Part shown: piece after piece, positions 1-11,075 of the stretch | How the letters are laid out: every line of letters begins with the position of its first letter | Position numbering within the stretch: position 1 is the stretch's first letter | NCBI GenBank assembly: GCA_015134395.1 | Contig: CP043983.1 | Coordinates: 1-63,425 of the forward strand | Length of the DNA: 63,425 nt | Direction of reading: 5' to 3' | From: Candidatus Stammera capleta | Lineage (GTDB): Bacteria > Pseudomonadota > Gammaproteobacteria > Enterobacterales > Enterobacteriaceae | Translations under genes and position numbers: made by a program | The notes under the pieces: model-generated | What the model saw: only the letters and a program-made list of their open reading frames with translations | Databases searched by the model: none | Told to the model about the DNA's origin: nothing

Positions 1-1161
1 ATAAAAATATTAAAATAATAAATAAAATAATAAAAAATATACCAGAATGAAAAAAAGAATTAAAAAATCTATTAAATAAAAGTTGATATAATTCAAATAA
101 AAATATAATAAATAAAATCCAAGATGGAAAAAAATTATTAAAAAAAATAGAAAAATTAAAAATAAATCATGAAATACTATTTACATTAAAAGTAGAAAAA
201 AAAAAATTATTATTATCAAAAAAACAATCATATGAAAAATTAAAAAAAAAAAAAAAAAAATATTATAATAATAAATTATAAAAATTATATAAATGAAATT
301 AATAAAATATTAATAAAAAATAAAAAATTAAATAAAATAAAAAAAATAGCAGAAATATCATTTGCATTATCAGCAATATCTGGTAGAAGAATGATTGAAA
401 TAATAAAAACAGGAAAATTTAAAAAAACTAATAAACATAATGAAATATATTTTTATGGACAAGCTAAAAACTTTAAAAAAAAATATATAATATATATATT
501 ATTATACAATTCAAAATTTTTTATAAAAAAAATAAAAAAACTAAGAAATTCAATAATTATAAAAAATATAATAAATAAAATAAAAAAAAAAAAAAATAAA
601 TATATATCAATAAATAATCAAATAAGTAATTATTTATCTAATCCATTTAATAAATGAGTAAAAGAATTTTTTCAAAATAAAAAAAGAACATATAAAGATA
701 GTCGTTCAATATATAGTAGAATAGCTTTTGAAAAATGATTTAAAACAGATAAAAAATGAAAAAAATATGATGAAGATATGTTTTTTTATAAAATTTTAGG
801 ACATACTAATATAAATAGTCAAATATCATATAAACAATTTAAATTATTTAATTTTAAAAAAATATTAATACCAAAAATAAATAAAAATAATAATATAAGA
901 TTAAATAATTTATATAAATTAGATAATAAATTAAATAAAATAATAAAAAGAAAAACAGCATATAAAATACATGAAATAACAAAAAAAATTATATTAAAAA
1001 ATCCAGAAAAAAAAATAACAAATTATATATTAAGAAAATATGGATTTAATACCAGACTAATACAAAGATATATAAATTTTATATCAAAACACATAAATCA
1101 AAAAACAAAAAATGGAAGATATATTTATATTAATAAAAAAAATATAATTATTAATAAATAA
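1..1161 (+). CDS. telN-like: Protelomerase (telomere resolvase), TelN/TelK-like; 5' end outside window, frame broken in a poly-A run
   Basis: Phage N15 TelN cuts a palindromic telomere site and reseals it as two hairpins. Read in frame 3 (positions 3-260) and then frame 1 (259-1161) with UGA as Trp, this follows TelN, as I remember it, almost without gaps. Matches include the block around IPEW, KINHEILF, FALSAISGRRMIEI, GQAK, TYKDSRSIYSRIAF, YDEDMFF, ILGH and YKQFKL. The catalytic set is kept: Arg in SGRRM (near 385-390), Lys of GQAK (466-468), Arg of KDSR (703-705), His of ILGH (802-804) and the nucleophile Tyr (829-831) nine residues after that His, as in TelN. The frame changes inside a 19-A run at 242-260; one A fewer, or two more, restores it. 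Roughly 160 N-terminal residues lie outside the window, and TelN's acidic C-terminal tail is missing. Convergent with gapA. Confidence 0.88.
242..260 (+). other. 19-A homopolymer at the telN frame junction
   Basis: Nineteen consecutive A follow TTA. Frame 3 carries the homology up to this run and then meets TAA at 279-281. Frame 1 carries the homology from 259 onward. The junction therefore lies inside the run. Candidates are a sequencing length error, a real frameshift, or a slippage site. RNA polymerase slippage on poly-A tracts is known to rescue genes in AT-rich insect endosymbionts. Confidence 0.8.
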
Positions 1162-1168
1162 ATATAAT

Positions 1169-1228
1169 ATGAATTATTTAATATATTAAATTATTATTAT
1201 AATTAATATAATCTATTAAATAATTCAT
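1169..1228. repeat. 60-bp imperfect palindrome between telN-like gene and gapA
   Basis: The outer 15-bp arms (1169-1183 and 1214-1228) are perfect inverted repeats, each with a G or C. Ten of the 15 inner position pairs also match, so 25 of 30 pairs are complementary about a centre at 1198/1199. N15 telRL, the substrate of TelN, is a palindrome of about the same size. It could be a resolvase target or its relic. It could equally be a bidirectional terminator for the two convergent genes, since murA/rpmE has a similar palindrome. Confidence 0.6.
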
Positions 1229-1245
1229 TATTATATATTATAAAT

Positions 1246-2247
<1,002 letters not shown>

Positions 2248-2611
2248 ATTATCCTCTATAATAATTAAATATAACTATAAAATATAATAATATATTTAAT
2301 AAATATAGTAAAATATAATAATTAAATAAATTATATAAATAAATAATTTAATTTTTATATTTAAATAAATAAATATTATATATCATAAATTTAATAATTT
2401 AATATTTATAATAAAATTTAATAAAATAAATAATTTTATAAATTAAAATATTTTAATAATATATCAATAATAATAAATTAAAATTAAATATTAATATAAA
2501 TAAAAATTAAAAATTAAATATAAATAATAAAATAAATTTAATTTAAATTTTAATATATAAATATAAAATAAATAAAATATAAAATATAAATAATTTATTC
2601 TATTAATTAAA
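2248..2611. other. Intergenic region gapA-rnhA, no gene seen
   Basis: About 360 bp of almost pure A/T between the gapA start and the rnhA stop, both genes on the minus strand. No frame resembles a protein and I see no RNA gene. It presumably carries the gapA promoter near its low-coordinate end; the rest looks like eroded sequence. Confidence 0.6.
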
Positions 2612-3088
2612 TTAAAAATAAAAAAATAAATCTATTAAAGTAGGATTTTTAGCAGAAAACAAAGCTATTTTATCACACTTTTCATTATAAAAATTACCAT
2701 TATGACTTTTAATTAAAAATCATTTAATTTTATTTTTTAATAAAGATATTTTCTTATATAAAATTATTCATAAATCAATATTTTTTATAAATTTATTATT
2801 ATTATTTTTTCAATTATTTTTTTTTCAAAAAAAAATTCAATTATTTATACCATTATATAAATAACTACTATCAGTAAAAATATTAATAAAATATTCAATA
2901 TTTATATAATAAAAAATAAAATTAAAAGATAAAATAACAGCCATTAATTCCATTCTATTATTAGTAGTATAATAATAACCAGCATTTAAAATTATTTCTT
3001 TATTAAGAAATTTTAAAATAGAAGCACATCCTCCTGGTCCGGGGTTATTAATACAAGAACCATCAGTATAAATATTAATTTTTAACAT
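2612..3088 (-). CDS. rnhA: Ribonuclease HI
   Basis: Cleaves the RNA strand of RNA:DNA hybrids, for example in primer and R-loop removal. 158 aa against 155 in E. coli. Catalytic acidic residues are visible: Asp in YTDGSC, Glu in NNRMELMA, Asp in FTDSSY, and Asp in NEKCDKIA, with His in IKSHNG. The handle region WKKNNWKN uses TGA for Trp. Divergent from dnaQ, the same arrangement as in E. coli. Confidence 0.96.
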
Positions 3089-3140
3089 ATTTATTTTAAA
3101 TAATTTTAATTATTTAAATATTATAAACTAAAATAAAAAA

Positions 3141-3866
3141 ATGAATAGACAAATAGTATTAGATATAGAAACTACAGGAATTAATTTAATAGATAATTAT
3201 TATATAGGACATAAAATTATAGAAATAGGGGCAATAGAAATAATAAATAGAAAAATAACAAATAATTTTATACATTTCTATATAAATCCAAATAGAAAAA
3301 TAGAAAAAAAAGCATTTAAAATACATGGAATTAATAATAAATTTTTAAAAAAAAAACCAATTTTTAAAGAAATATCACAAAAATTAATAAATTTTATAAA
3401 AAATAAAGAACTTATTATACATAATTCATCATTTGATATTGGTTTCATAGAATATGAATTAAAATTAATTAATAATAATATAACTAAAATTAATAGTATA
3501 TGTAAAATAACAGATACTTTATCAATGGCTAGAAAAATATTTCCTGGTAAAAAAAATGATCTCAATTCATTATGTGAAAGATATAAAATAGATATATCAA
3601 AAAGAAAAAAACATGGAGCTTTAATAGATACAGAATTATTAGCAAAAGTATATTTAAATATGACAATAATACAAAAAAAAATACAATTTAAAAATAAAAA
3701 AAAAAAAATAAATAAAAAAAAAATAAATAATATTAATATTAATATTAATAAAAATAATAATAAAATAAATAATTATATAAATATAAAACATTTAAAATAT
3801 CTAAAATATATAAAAAAAAAATATAAAAAATGTATATGAATAGATAAATATTATTTAAATAAATAA
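3141..3866 (+). CDS. dnaQ: DNA polymerase III epsilon subunit (3'-5' proofreading exonuclease)
   Basis: Proofreading subunit of the Pol III core. 241 aa against 243 in E. coli. DEDDh exonuclease motifs: ExoI in VLDIETTGIN, ExoII in IHNSSFDIGF, and the His/Asp of ExoIII in KKHGALIDTELL. The C-terminal third is low-complexity Lys/Asn. An in-frame TGA (3837-3839) falls at the site of the near-terminal Trp of E. coli DnaQ, so the true end is the TAA at 3864. Divergent from rnhA. Confidence 0.95.
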
Positions 3867-3890
3867 TATTTTAAATAAATAGGTAAAATA

Positions 3891-5258
3891 ATGAATTATA
3901 TATCTATATTAAAAATACAAAAAATAAAAAACATATTAAAATTAAAAAATAAAATTATAAAATTATATGGATGAATTAAAAATAAAAGATATTCAAAAAT
4001 TGGAATATATTTTATAGATATAAAAGATGGATCATCTATAAATTCTATACAAATTATTTTAATTAAAAAAAATATAAAAAATTATAATAAAAAAATAATA
4101 AATTTAAAAAATGGATCTTCTTTAATAATATGAGGAAAAATAAAAATAAATAAAAAAAATAAAAAAAAAGAAATATATGCAACAAATATAAAAATTATAG
4201 GAAAAATAAATAATTCAAAATTATATCCAATAAGTCCTAAATATCATTCTTTAGAATATTTAAGAAAATATTCACATTTAAGAATAAGAACTTATTTAAT
4301 AGAATCAATAAGTAGAATAAGAAATACATTAATATTTAATATACATAAATATTTACAAAAACATAATTTTTATTGAATACCAACACCTATAATAACTTCT
4401 TTAGATACAGAAGGTAATAGTAAAATGTTTCAAATTATAAATAATAATAATAAATACTTTTTTAATAAAAAAGCTTTTTTAACTGTATCAGGACAATTAA
4501 ATTTAGAAACATATGCATGTTCATTATCAAAAGTATATAATTTAGGACCAATATTTAGAGCCGAAAATTCAAATACAAATAAACATTTAGCAGAATTTTG
4601 AATGTTAGAAGTAGAATTAGTTCTAGCTAATATAAATAAAATTATACAATTATCAACTAATATGTTATCTTTTTGTTTTAAAAAAATATTAAAATATAAT
4701 AATGATGATATTAATTTTATATTAAAATATACAAAAAAAAAAAATATAAATTATATAAATAATATAATAAAAAAAAAATTTATAAAAATACAATATAATG
4801 ATGTAATAAAAATACTTAAAAAAAATTCTTATTTATTTAAAAATAAAATAAAATGAGGAATAGATATTTCTTCAGAACATGAAAAATACTTAACAAAAAA
4901 ATATTTTAATTCAGCTATAATTATACAAAATTATCCTAAAATAATAAAACCATTTTATATGAAAAATAATAATGACAATATTACAGTATCATCTATAGAT
5001 ATAATATTACCTAAAGTTGGAGAAATAATAGGAGGTTCTGAAAGAGAAGAAAATATAAATATATTAGATAAAAATATAAAAGAAAAAAAATTAAATAAAA
5101 AAAAATATTGATGATACAGAGATTTAAGAAAATACGGAACAATAAAACATTCTGGTTTTGGTTTAGGTATAGAAAGATTATTAATGTATATAACTAATAT
5201 GAAAAATATAAGAGATGTAATACCATATCCAAGATATCCTAAATATTTAAATTTTTAA
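3891..5258 (+). CDS. asnS: Asparaginyl-tRNA synthetase
   Basis: Charges tRNA-Asn. 455 aa against 466 in E. coli. An N-terminal OB-fold anticodon-binding domain precedes a class II catalytic domain. Motif 2 includes [16 protein letters not shown], where the Trp is TGA just before 4602. Motif 3 is [14 protein letters not shown], and GGSERE precedes it. Five or more TGA codons sit at Trp positions. It lies directly upstream of a porin, matching the E. coli asnS-ompF neighbourhood and supporting an enterobacterial origin. Confidence 0.96.
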
Positions 5259-5283
5259 AAATTATAATTTAATATAATTAATA

Positions 5284-5312
5284 TTGTGAATTTTATATTA
5301 TATTTATATAAT
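5284..5312 (+). promoter_or_regulatory. Sigma-70-type promoter of the porin gene
   Basis: TTGTGA at 5284-5289 and a perfect TATAAT at 5307-5312 are separated by 17 nt. They lie 33 nt before the porin ATG, which also has an AAGGA ribosome site at about 5335-5339. In such AT-rich DNA TATAAT alone means little; the spacing with a G-containing -35 box gives the support. Confidence 0.5.
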
Positions 5313-5344
5313 AATAATAAATATATAAATATATAAGGATAAAA

Positions 5345-6436
5345 ATGAATATAATAAAGAAAAAATTTTTTATATCTATAATCATTTTTGCAATAATGAT
5401 GCAAATATCAAATGCTACACAAATTATAAATAATAAAGAAATATCAATTAATATGAATGGATTAATAAGTAATTCATATTCATTAAATAAAAAAAAAAAT
5501 TATGATACATCTATAATTTTATCATTTTATGGAAAAACAAAAAAAAATAAAAATATAAATACATTTGCTAAATTAGTAAAAATAATTAAAACAAATATAA
5601 ATAATAAAATTAAAAATAATATAAATACTAAATTAGCATATATAGGTATAAAACATAATTTACTAGGAAAAATAAGTTATGGAAAAAATTATGAAAATTT
5701 AAATAAAACATTATCTTATACAAATAAGATATTATCAATTAATAAAAGTAAAATAAATAATATTATAAAAAATATAAATAATAATTTAATTACATATAAA
5801 AAAAAATTTAATTTTAAAAATAATAAAATATTAAAAAATATTATATTTATAAGTCAATATCAAATAAAAAATAATAAAAAATATTATAAAAATAATATAT
5901 TTAATAATTTTAATAATGGATTAGGTATTACATATAATATTTCAACAAAATATGGTATAGATATTTCAACATCATATAATAAAAAAATATATGATAATAA
6001 AATAAATAATTATAATATAAATAAAAATATATTATCACCTATAAAAAATATATGATCTACAGGAATAAAATATAAAACAAATAAATTTTATTTAGGAACT
6101 ACTTATATACAAGGTAAAAATTTAATAAAAAATAATAATTATAAAAATAAAAATAATAAAAAAATTACTAATATAAATATAGTAGCTAAATATAATCCAT
6201 CATCAAAATTTAGTACTTTTTTAGGATATGTACAAACAACTTTAAAATCAAATATTTTATCAAAAAATACTAAAATTATTGATATAGAAAAATATTTTAG
6301 TATAGGAACTATATATAAATTTAATAAATCATTTAATGGATATATTAATTATAAAATAGATAAAATTAATAATTTAAATAAAAAACAATTTAATAATAAT
6401 GATAAATTATTTATAGGATTTTCATATAAATTTTAA
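5345..6436 (+). CDS. Outer-membrane general porin (OmpF/OmpC-like)
   Basis: Predicted 16-strand trimeric porin for passive solute diffusion across the outer membrane. 363 aa, close to OmpF/OmpC. A clear signal peptide is visible: basic start, hydrophobic FFISIIIFAIMM, then SNA as probable cleavage site. The mature part alternates polar and hydrophobic residues. The chain ends FIGFSYKF with the C-terminal Phe typical of BAM-assembled porins. Sequence identity is low, so the call rests on signal peptide, length, C-terminus and position after asnS. It implies an outer membrane and Sec export, consistent with secA in this window. One TGA (6053-6055) is read as Trp. Confidence 0.82.
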
Positions 6437-6467
6437 TAAATTTAATTTAAATATTATTAAATTAAAA

Positions 6468-6540
6468 CACATCCGAGAGGATTTGAACCCCTGACCGCTC
6501 GGTTCGTAGCCGAGTACTCTATCCACTGAGTTACGGATGT
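6468..6540 (-). tRNA. tRNA-Arg (anticodon ACG)
   Basis: A 73-nt cloverleaf: acceptor arm ACATCCG/CGGATGT, anticodon stem CTCGG/CCGAG around loop CTACGAA, and T-loop TTCAAAT. Anticodon ACG would be deaminated to ICG to read CGN codons. CCA is not encoded. It sits beside tRNA-Ser and csrA, as argVYZQ-serV do in E. coli. Confidence 0.96.
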
Positions 6541-6542
6541 AA

Positions 6543-6625
6543 TAATGAGAGAGGGATTCGAACCCTCGATGCAAAAACATACTCCTTTAGCAAAGGAGCG
6601 CCTTAAACCACTCGGCCATCTCATT
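6543..6625 (-). tRNA. tRNA-Ser (anticodon GCU)
   Basis: An 83-nt class II tRNA. Acceptor AATGAGA/TCTCATT, D-arm TGGCCGAGTGG, anticodon stem CTCCT/AGGAG with GCT, a long variable arm, and T-arm GAGGG-TTCGAAT-CCCTC. It reads AGU/AGC. No encoded CCA. Only 2 nt separate it from tRNA-Arg, so both probably come from one transcript with csrA. Confidence 0.96.
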
Positions 6626-6633
6626 AAATTATT

Positions 6634-6849
6634 TTAATCTTTTTTTTTTAATATATTATTATTATTTTTTATATATATCTTTTTATTTCTACTATTTATT
6701 TTAATATAAATCTCTTTCCTGTAAATAGAAATTTTTTTAGGAGCATTAATACCTATACGTATTTGATTACCTTTAATTCCTAAAATTGTAATAGAAATAT
6801 TATTATCAATTATTAAAGTTTCACCAATTCTACGAGTTAAAATAAGCAT
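6634..6849 (-). CDS. csrA: Carbon storage regulator CsrA
   Basis: RNA-binding post-transcriptional regulator. 71 aa against 61 in E. coli. The start [14 protein letters not shown] is near identical to the family, and the core [24 protein letters not shown] keeps the RNA-contacting strand and the Arg of YRKEI. The tail is Lys/Asn-rich and extended. AAGGA ribosome site upstream. Retention of a global regulator is noteworthy in a genome this reduced. Order alaS-csrA-tRNA-Ser-tRNA-Arg as in E. coli. Confidence 0.95.
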   Translation of the reverse strand: MLILTRRIGETLIIDNNISITILGIKGNQIRIGINAPKKISIYRKEIYIKINSRNKKIYIKNNNNILKKKD

Positions 6850-6868
6850 TATACAATCCTTATAATTA

Positions 6869-9556
6869 TTAATTATAATTATTTTTAAATATAAATAATT
6901 TATACTTAATAAAATTTATTATTTTTTTAAAATATATTTTTTTATTCAAATTATTATTATTATTATTAAAAAAAATTTCAATATTAATATTTTTATTTTT
7001 AAAAATATTTTTATCTTTTTTAAAACCTACAAATAATTTTAATCAATTAAAATGAATATTTTTAATTATAAATAAATCTGTAAAAACTATAAAATATTTT
7101 TTAAATTTAAAAAAAATATAAATAACTATTATTGATAATTTATATATAATTTTTAATTTATTTAAAATTAAAAATAAAATATTTTTATCACTAATACAAA
7201 TATTTATATTTTTAATTAAAAAATTAAAATTTAAATAATTAATAATATCATTATTTTTAATATTATTAATAACATAATTAATTAAAATAGATATAATACT
7301 ATTATTTTTTTTTTTTAATTTTTTTTGTTTTTCTATAATATTTATTATTTTATTATAAACTTCTTTTTTATTAATAGATAAATAATTAGATATTTTTTTT
7401 AAATAAAAAAAATTTTTATTTATATATTTTAAAGCAAATATATTAGTACAAGCTTTAATTCTTTTTATTTTATTAGAAATACTATAACTATTAATAATAA
7501 AAAAAAAACCTATTTCATTAGTATTTAATACATGAGTTCCACAACAATATTGATCATTATTTATATTTTTAAAAGATATTATTCTTAAATTATTATTATT
7601 ATTTAAAAATAAAAAATTTTTTTTAATATTTAAATTTTTTAAAAATTTTTGATATAAAAAAATATTTTTTCAAATAACTTTATTAACCATTTTTATTAAT
7701 TTAAATAATTTACTATTATCTAATGATTTTTTATATAAAAAATCAAAAGTAAAATAATTATTTTTAATACAAGACCCACATTGAACAATTTTATTACATA
7801 AAATTTTTTTTAAACAATAAAAAAGTATATGTGTAGCAGTATGATTACAAGATATCTGTTTTCTATAAATAAAATCATATTTAATTTCTACTATATCATT
7901 TATACATATTTTACCATAATCAATAAAACCAATATGTAAAATATAATTTTCAAACAATTTAGTATCATTTATAATAAATTTATTTAATTTATCTTTAGTT
8001 AAAAGATATCCCTTATCACCTTTTTGACCACCAGATTCCGGAAATAAAACAGTATCATTTAAAATTATTATTACATTATTATCATATTTATTAACACTAT
8101 TTACACTTATATTATTATTTAATATTCCAATAACTTTTGTAATATATTTTTTATATAAATAACCAAAAAAATTAGTTTTATTAAATTTATTAATTATATT
8201 TATATTTATTTTATTTTTATTAAAATTTAAAAATAATTTAGATTTATTTTTCTGAATTTCTAATAAATTATTAAATTTTTTTATATCCATATTAATTTTA
8301 TTATAATTACATACATCTATTATTATATCTAAAGGTAATCCATAAGTATCATATAATAAAAAAATTATATCACCTTTTAAAAATTTATTTTTATTATTTA
8401 TTTTTAATATATATGAATTTAAAATTTCTAAACTGTTATATAAAGTTTTAAAAAATTTTTCTTCTTCAATTTTTACTATATTTTTAATTTTAATAAATTT
8501 AATAGGATTAATTAAATAAAATTTATAAAATATTTCTTTTATATAATATATTAAATTATATAAAATTAAATCTTTTATTTTTAACAATTTAATATAAGTT
8601 AAAGTTCTTCTTATAATTTTACGTAAAACATAACCTCTATATTCATTTGAAGGTAAAACACCATCAATAATTAAATATATAATTGATCTAATATGATCAG
8701 AAATAATATTAAATATATATTCATTTGAAGAATTTATATTAATGTATATAAATTTAGAAATATAAATCTTTATTTCTAAAAATATATCAATATAATAATT
8801 AGAATTTACATTTTGTATTATAGAAGTAATTCTTTCTAAACCCATTCCAGTATCTACTGATTTATAAGGTAAAAAATTAATATTATTATTTTTTTCAATA
8901 TTATATTCTACAAAAACTAAATTTCATATTTCTAAATATCTATTAGTATCTTTATATAAAATAAAATCTTTATTATCTTTAATATTATTTATATTATAAT
9001 ATATTTCAGTACTATATCCACAAGGTCCATATTTTGACATTTTTCAAAAATTATCTGAATTTATATCTATATCTAAATTATTATTTCCTATTAAAAATAT
9101 ATTACTTAAAGGTATTTTTATTTTATTTACTCAAATATCATAACTTTCTTTATCATTTATATGTACAGTAATAATTATATTTTTTTTAGATAAAGAAAAT
9201 AAATTTTTACTAGTTAATAATTCTCAAGCATATATTATAGATAATTCTTTAAAATATGAATCAAAACTAAAATTACCCATCATCTCAAAAAAAGTATTAT
9301 GTCTAAATGTATAACCTATATTTTTTAAATCATTATTTTTTCCACCAACTCTTAAACAACGTTGTATAGTAACAATATTTTTATATTTATTTTTTTTTAA
9401 ACCTAAAAATACATTTTTAAATTGATTCATACCAGCATTAGTAAATAATAAAGAATTATCATTAGATACTAATGAACTACTTTTTAAAAAATGATGATTT
9501 TTAGATTTAAAAAAATCTATAAACATATATCTTATTTCATTTAAACTTTTAAACAT
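6869..9556 (-). CDS. alaS: Alanyl-tRNA synthetase
   Basis: Charges tRNA-Ala and edits mischarged Ser/Gly. 895 aa against 876 in E. coli, continuous once TGA is Trp. The catalytic N-terminus has [20 protein letters not shown] and [15 protein letters not shown]. The GxGLER motif is MGLERI. The editing-domain zinc site shows HTATH and downstream CCGTHV. The C-terminal third has drifted strongly toward Lys/Asn/Ile. Immediately upstream of csrA. Confidence 0.96.
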
Positions 9557-10420
9557 AATTTATAAAATTAAATAAATTTATTAATATAATAACATATTAA
9601 TTAATATATTATTTATTTATTTAAATAATTAATTAATATATTATTTATTTATTTAAATAATTAATTAATATAAATATATAAATATAATATATAATTTAAA
9701 TATAAATTTATATTTAATATTATAAATATATAAAATAATATAAAATACATAAATTATATTTAAATAAAATAAAATTTTATAAAATTATAATAAATTACTA
9801 TATTAATTTAAATATAAATATATATTTATAACTAAATTATAAAAATAAAAATATTAATTTTAAAATAATTAAATTAATTTAAAAATAATATATACATTAT
9901 AAATATAAATATTATTTAAATATTAATTATAAAAAATTAATATAAATATAAAACTTATTATAATTAATTAAAAATTTAAAAATATAAATTTAATAATAAT
10001 AAATTAAATAAATAATTAATTTAAAATAAATAAAATAATAAATTTTAAATATAAAATTAATTTTAAACAATAAATTAATTTATATAAATTAAAAATATTA
10101 TTAAATAAAAATTTATTATTAATAATATAAATTAATAACAAAATAAAATAATATCTAAATTTTTAAATTTAATAAATAATATTTTTATATTTTATTTATT
10201 AAATAAATTAAATAAAAAATATAAAATAAAAAACAAAATCAAAACTAAATAATTAAAATAAATTATATACTTTTCTTAAATAAATATATAAAAATATTAA
10301 TTTAAATAAATAAAATAAAAATAATTTATAATATAATTATAAAAATAATAAATTAAAAATATAATTTATTATTTTTTTTTAAATATATAATTTATATTAA
10401 AATAAAAATATTCTAATTAA
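9557..10420. other. 864-bp non-coding region between alaS and adk
   Basis: No frame on either strand resembles a protein, even with UGA as Trp, and there is no tRNA-like element. It is nearly all A/T, with a 32-bp tandem repeat at its low-coordinate end. In E. coli recX and recA lie upstream of alaS, so this could be an eroded remnant of them, though nothing recognisable remains. A replication or segregation site cannot be excluded. Confidence 0.6.
9596..9672. repeat. 32-bp tandem repeat, 2.4 copies
   Basis: Units at 9596-9627 and 9628-9659 are identical; a 13-nt partial copy follows. Each unit starts with palindromic ATTAATTAAT and ends with ATTTAAATA. It lies 40 bp upstream of the alaS start, in the longest gene-free stretch of the window. 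Confidence 0.85.
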
Positions 10421-11056
10421 TTATTTTAAAATATTTATAATATTTTTAGTTACAGTATTTATACTTTGATCAGCATTAATAGTAAAATAATAATTATTTT
10501 TTTTATATTTTAAAAAATATTTTTTATAAAAAGATCTTAAATAAATTAATTCATAATAATAAATAGATAATCTTTTTTTTATAATACTAATATTTAAATC
10601 ATCATCACGAAAAATTAATTTTTCACCAGTAATATCATCTATATCTAATATTTTAGAAGGATTATATAAATAATTATAAATACGACCAGATTTTAAATGA
10701 ATTCTTCTTCCTAATAAACGATTAAATATAGATTTATTACAAATACGTAATTCTATAACATAATTAATATTTAAAAATCTTAAAAATTTTGCTTGAATAA
10801 TATTTCTAGGAAAACCATCAAATAAATAACCACATTTATTATTTTTCTTTAAAATAATATTTTTAATAATATTAAAAACTAAATTATTATCTATTAAAGA
10901 ACCAGAAGAAATTATTTTTTTTATATTTAAATTATCTTTAAAATATTTACGTAAAATATTTCCTAAAGATATTAAATTTAAATTAAATTTCTTTATAATA
11001 AATTTAGATTGAGTACCTTTACCAGACCCTGGAGGACCAAATAAAATAATATTCAT
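10421..11056 (-). CDS. adk: Adenylate kinase
   Basis: Interconverts ATP, AMP and ADP. 211 aa against 214 in E. coli. P-loop FGPPGSGKGTQ at residues 5-15. AMP-site motifs include GYLFDGFPRN. The LID domain is GRRIHLKSGRIYN, and DDITGEKLIFRDDD follows. No TGA codons, so start and end are unambiguous. Downstream of htpG as in E. coli (htpG-adk). Confidence 0.97.
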   Translation of the reverse strand: MNIILFGPPGSGKGTQSKFIIKKFNLNLISLGNILRKYFKDNLNIKKIISSGSLIDNNLVFNIIKNIILKKNNKCGYLFDGFPRNIIQAKFLRFLNINYVIELRICNKSIFNRLLGRRIHLKSGRIYNYLYNPSKILDIDDITGEKLIFRDDDLNISIIKKRLSIYYYELIYLRSFYKKYFLKYKKNNYYFTINADQSINTVTKNIINILK

Positions 11057-11075
11057 AAATATAAATAATTATTAA

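Noticed and set aside
1..60. Window start as a physical chromosome end
   Set aside because: The first bases are already inside the TelN homology, so the gene continues upstream. There is no terminal inverted structure; the window edge looks arbitrary.
1..1161. Recently integrated N15-like prophage
   Set aside because: No other phage gene flanks it in the window; gapA and housekeeping genes follow directly, and its composition and codon use match theirs.
3278..3565. Open frame on the minus strand inside dnaQ
   Set aside because: It is the antisense of the conserved exonuclease domain, and resembles no protein.
9596..9672. CRISPR array
   Set aside because: The repeat units are directly adjacent with no spacers and no cas genes nearby.
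9557..10420. Remnant recA or recX pseudogene
   Set aside because: Expected from synteny, but no RecA motif is readable in any frame, so not annotated as a pseudogene.
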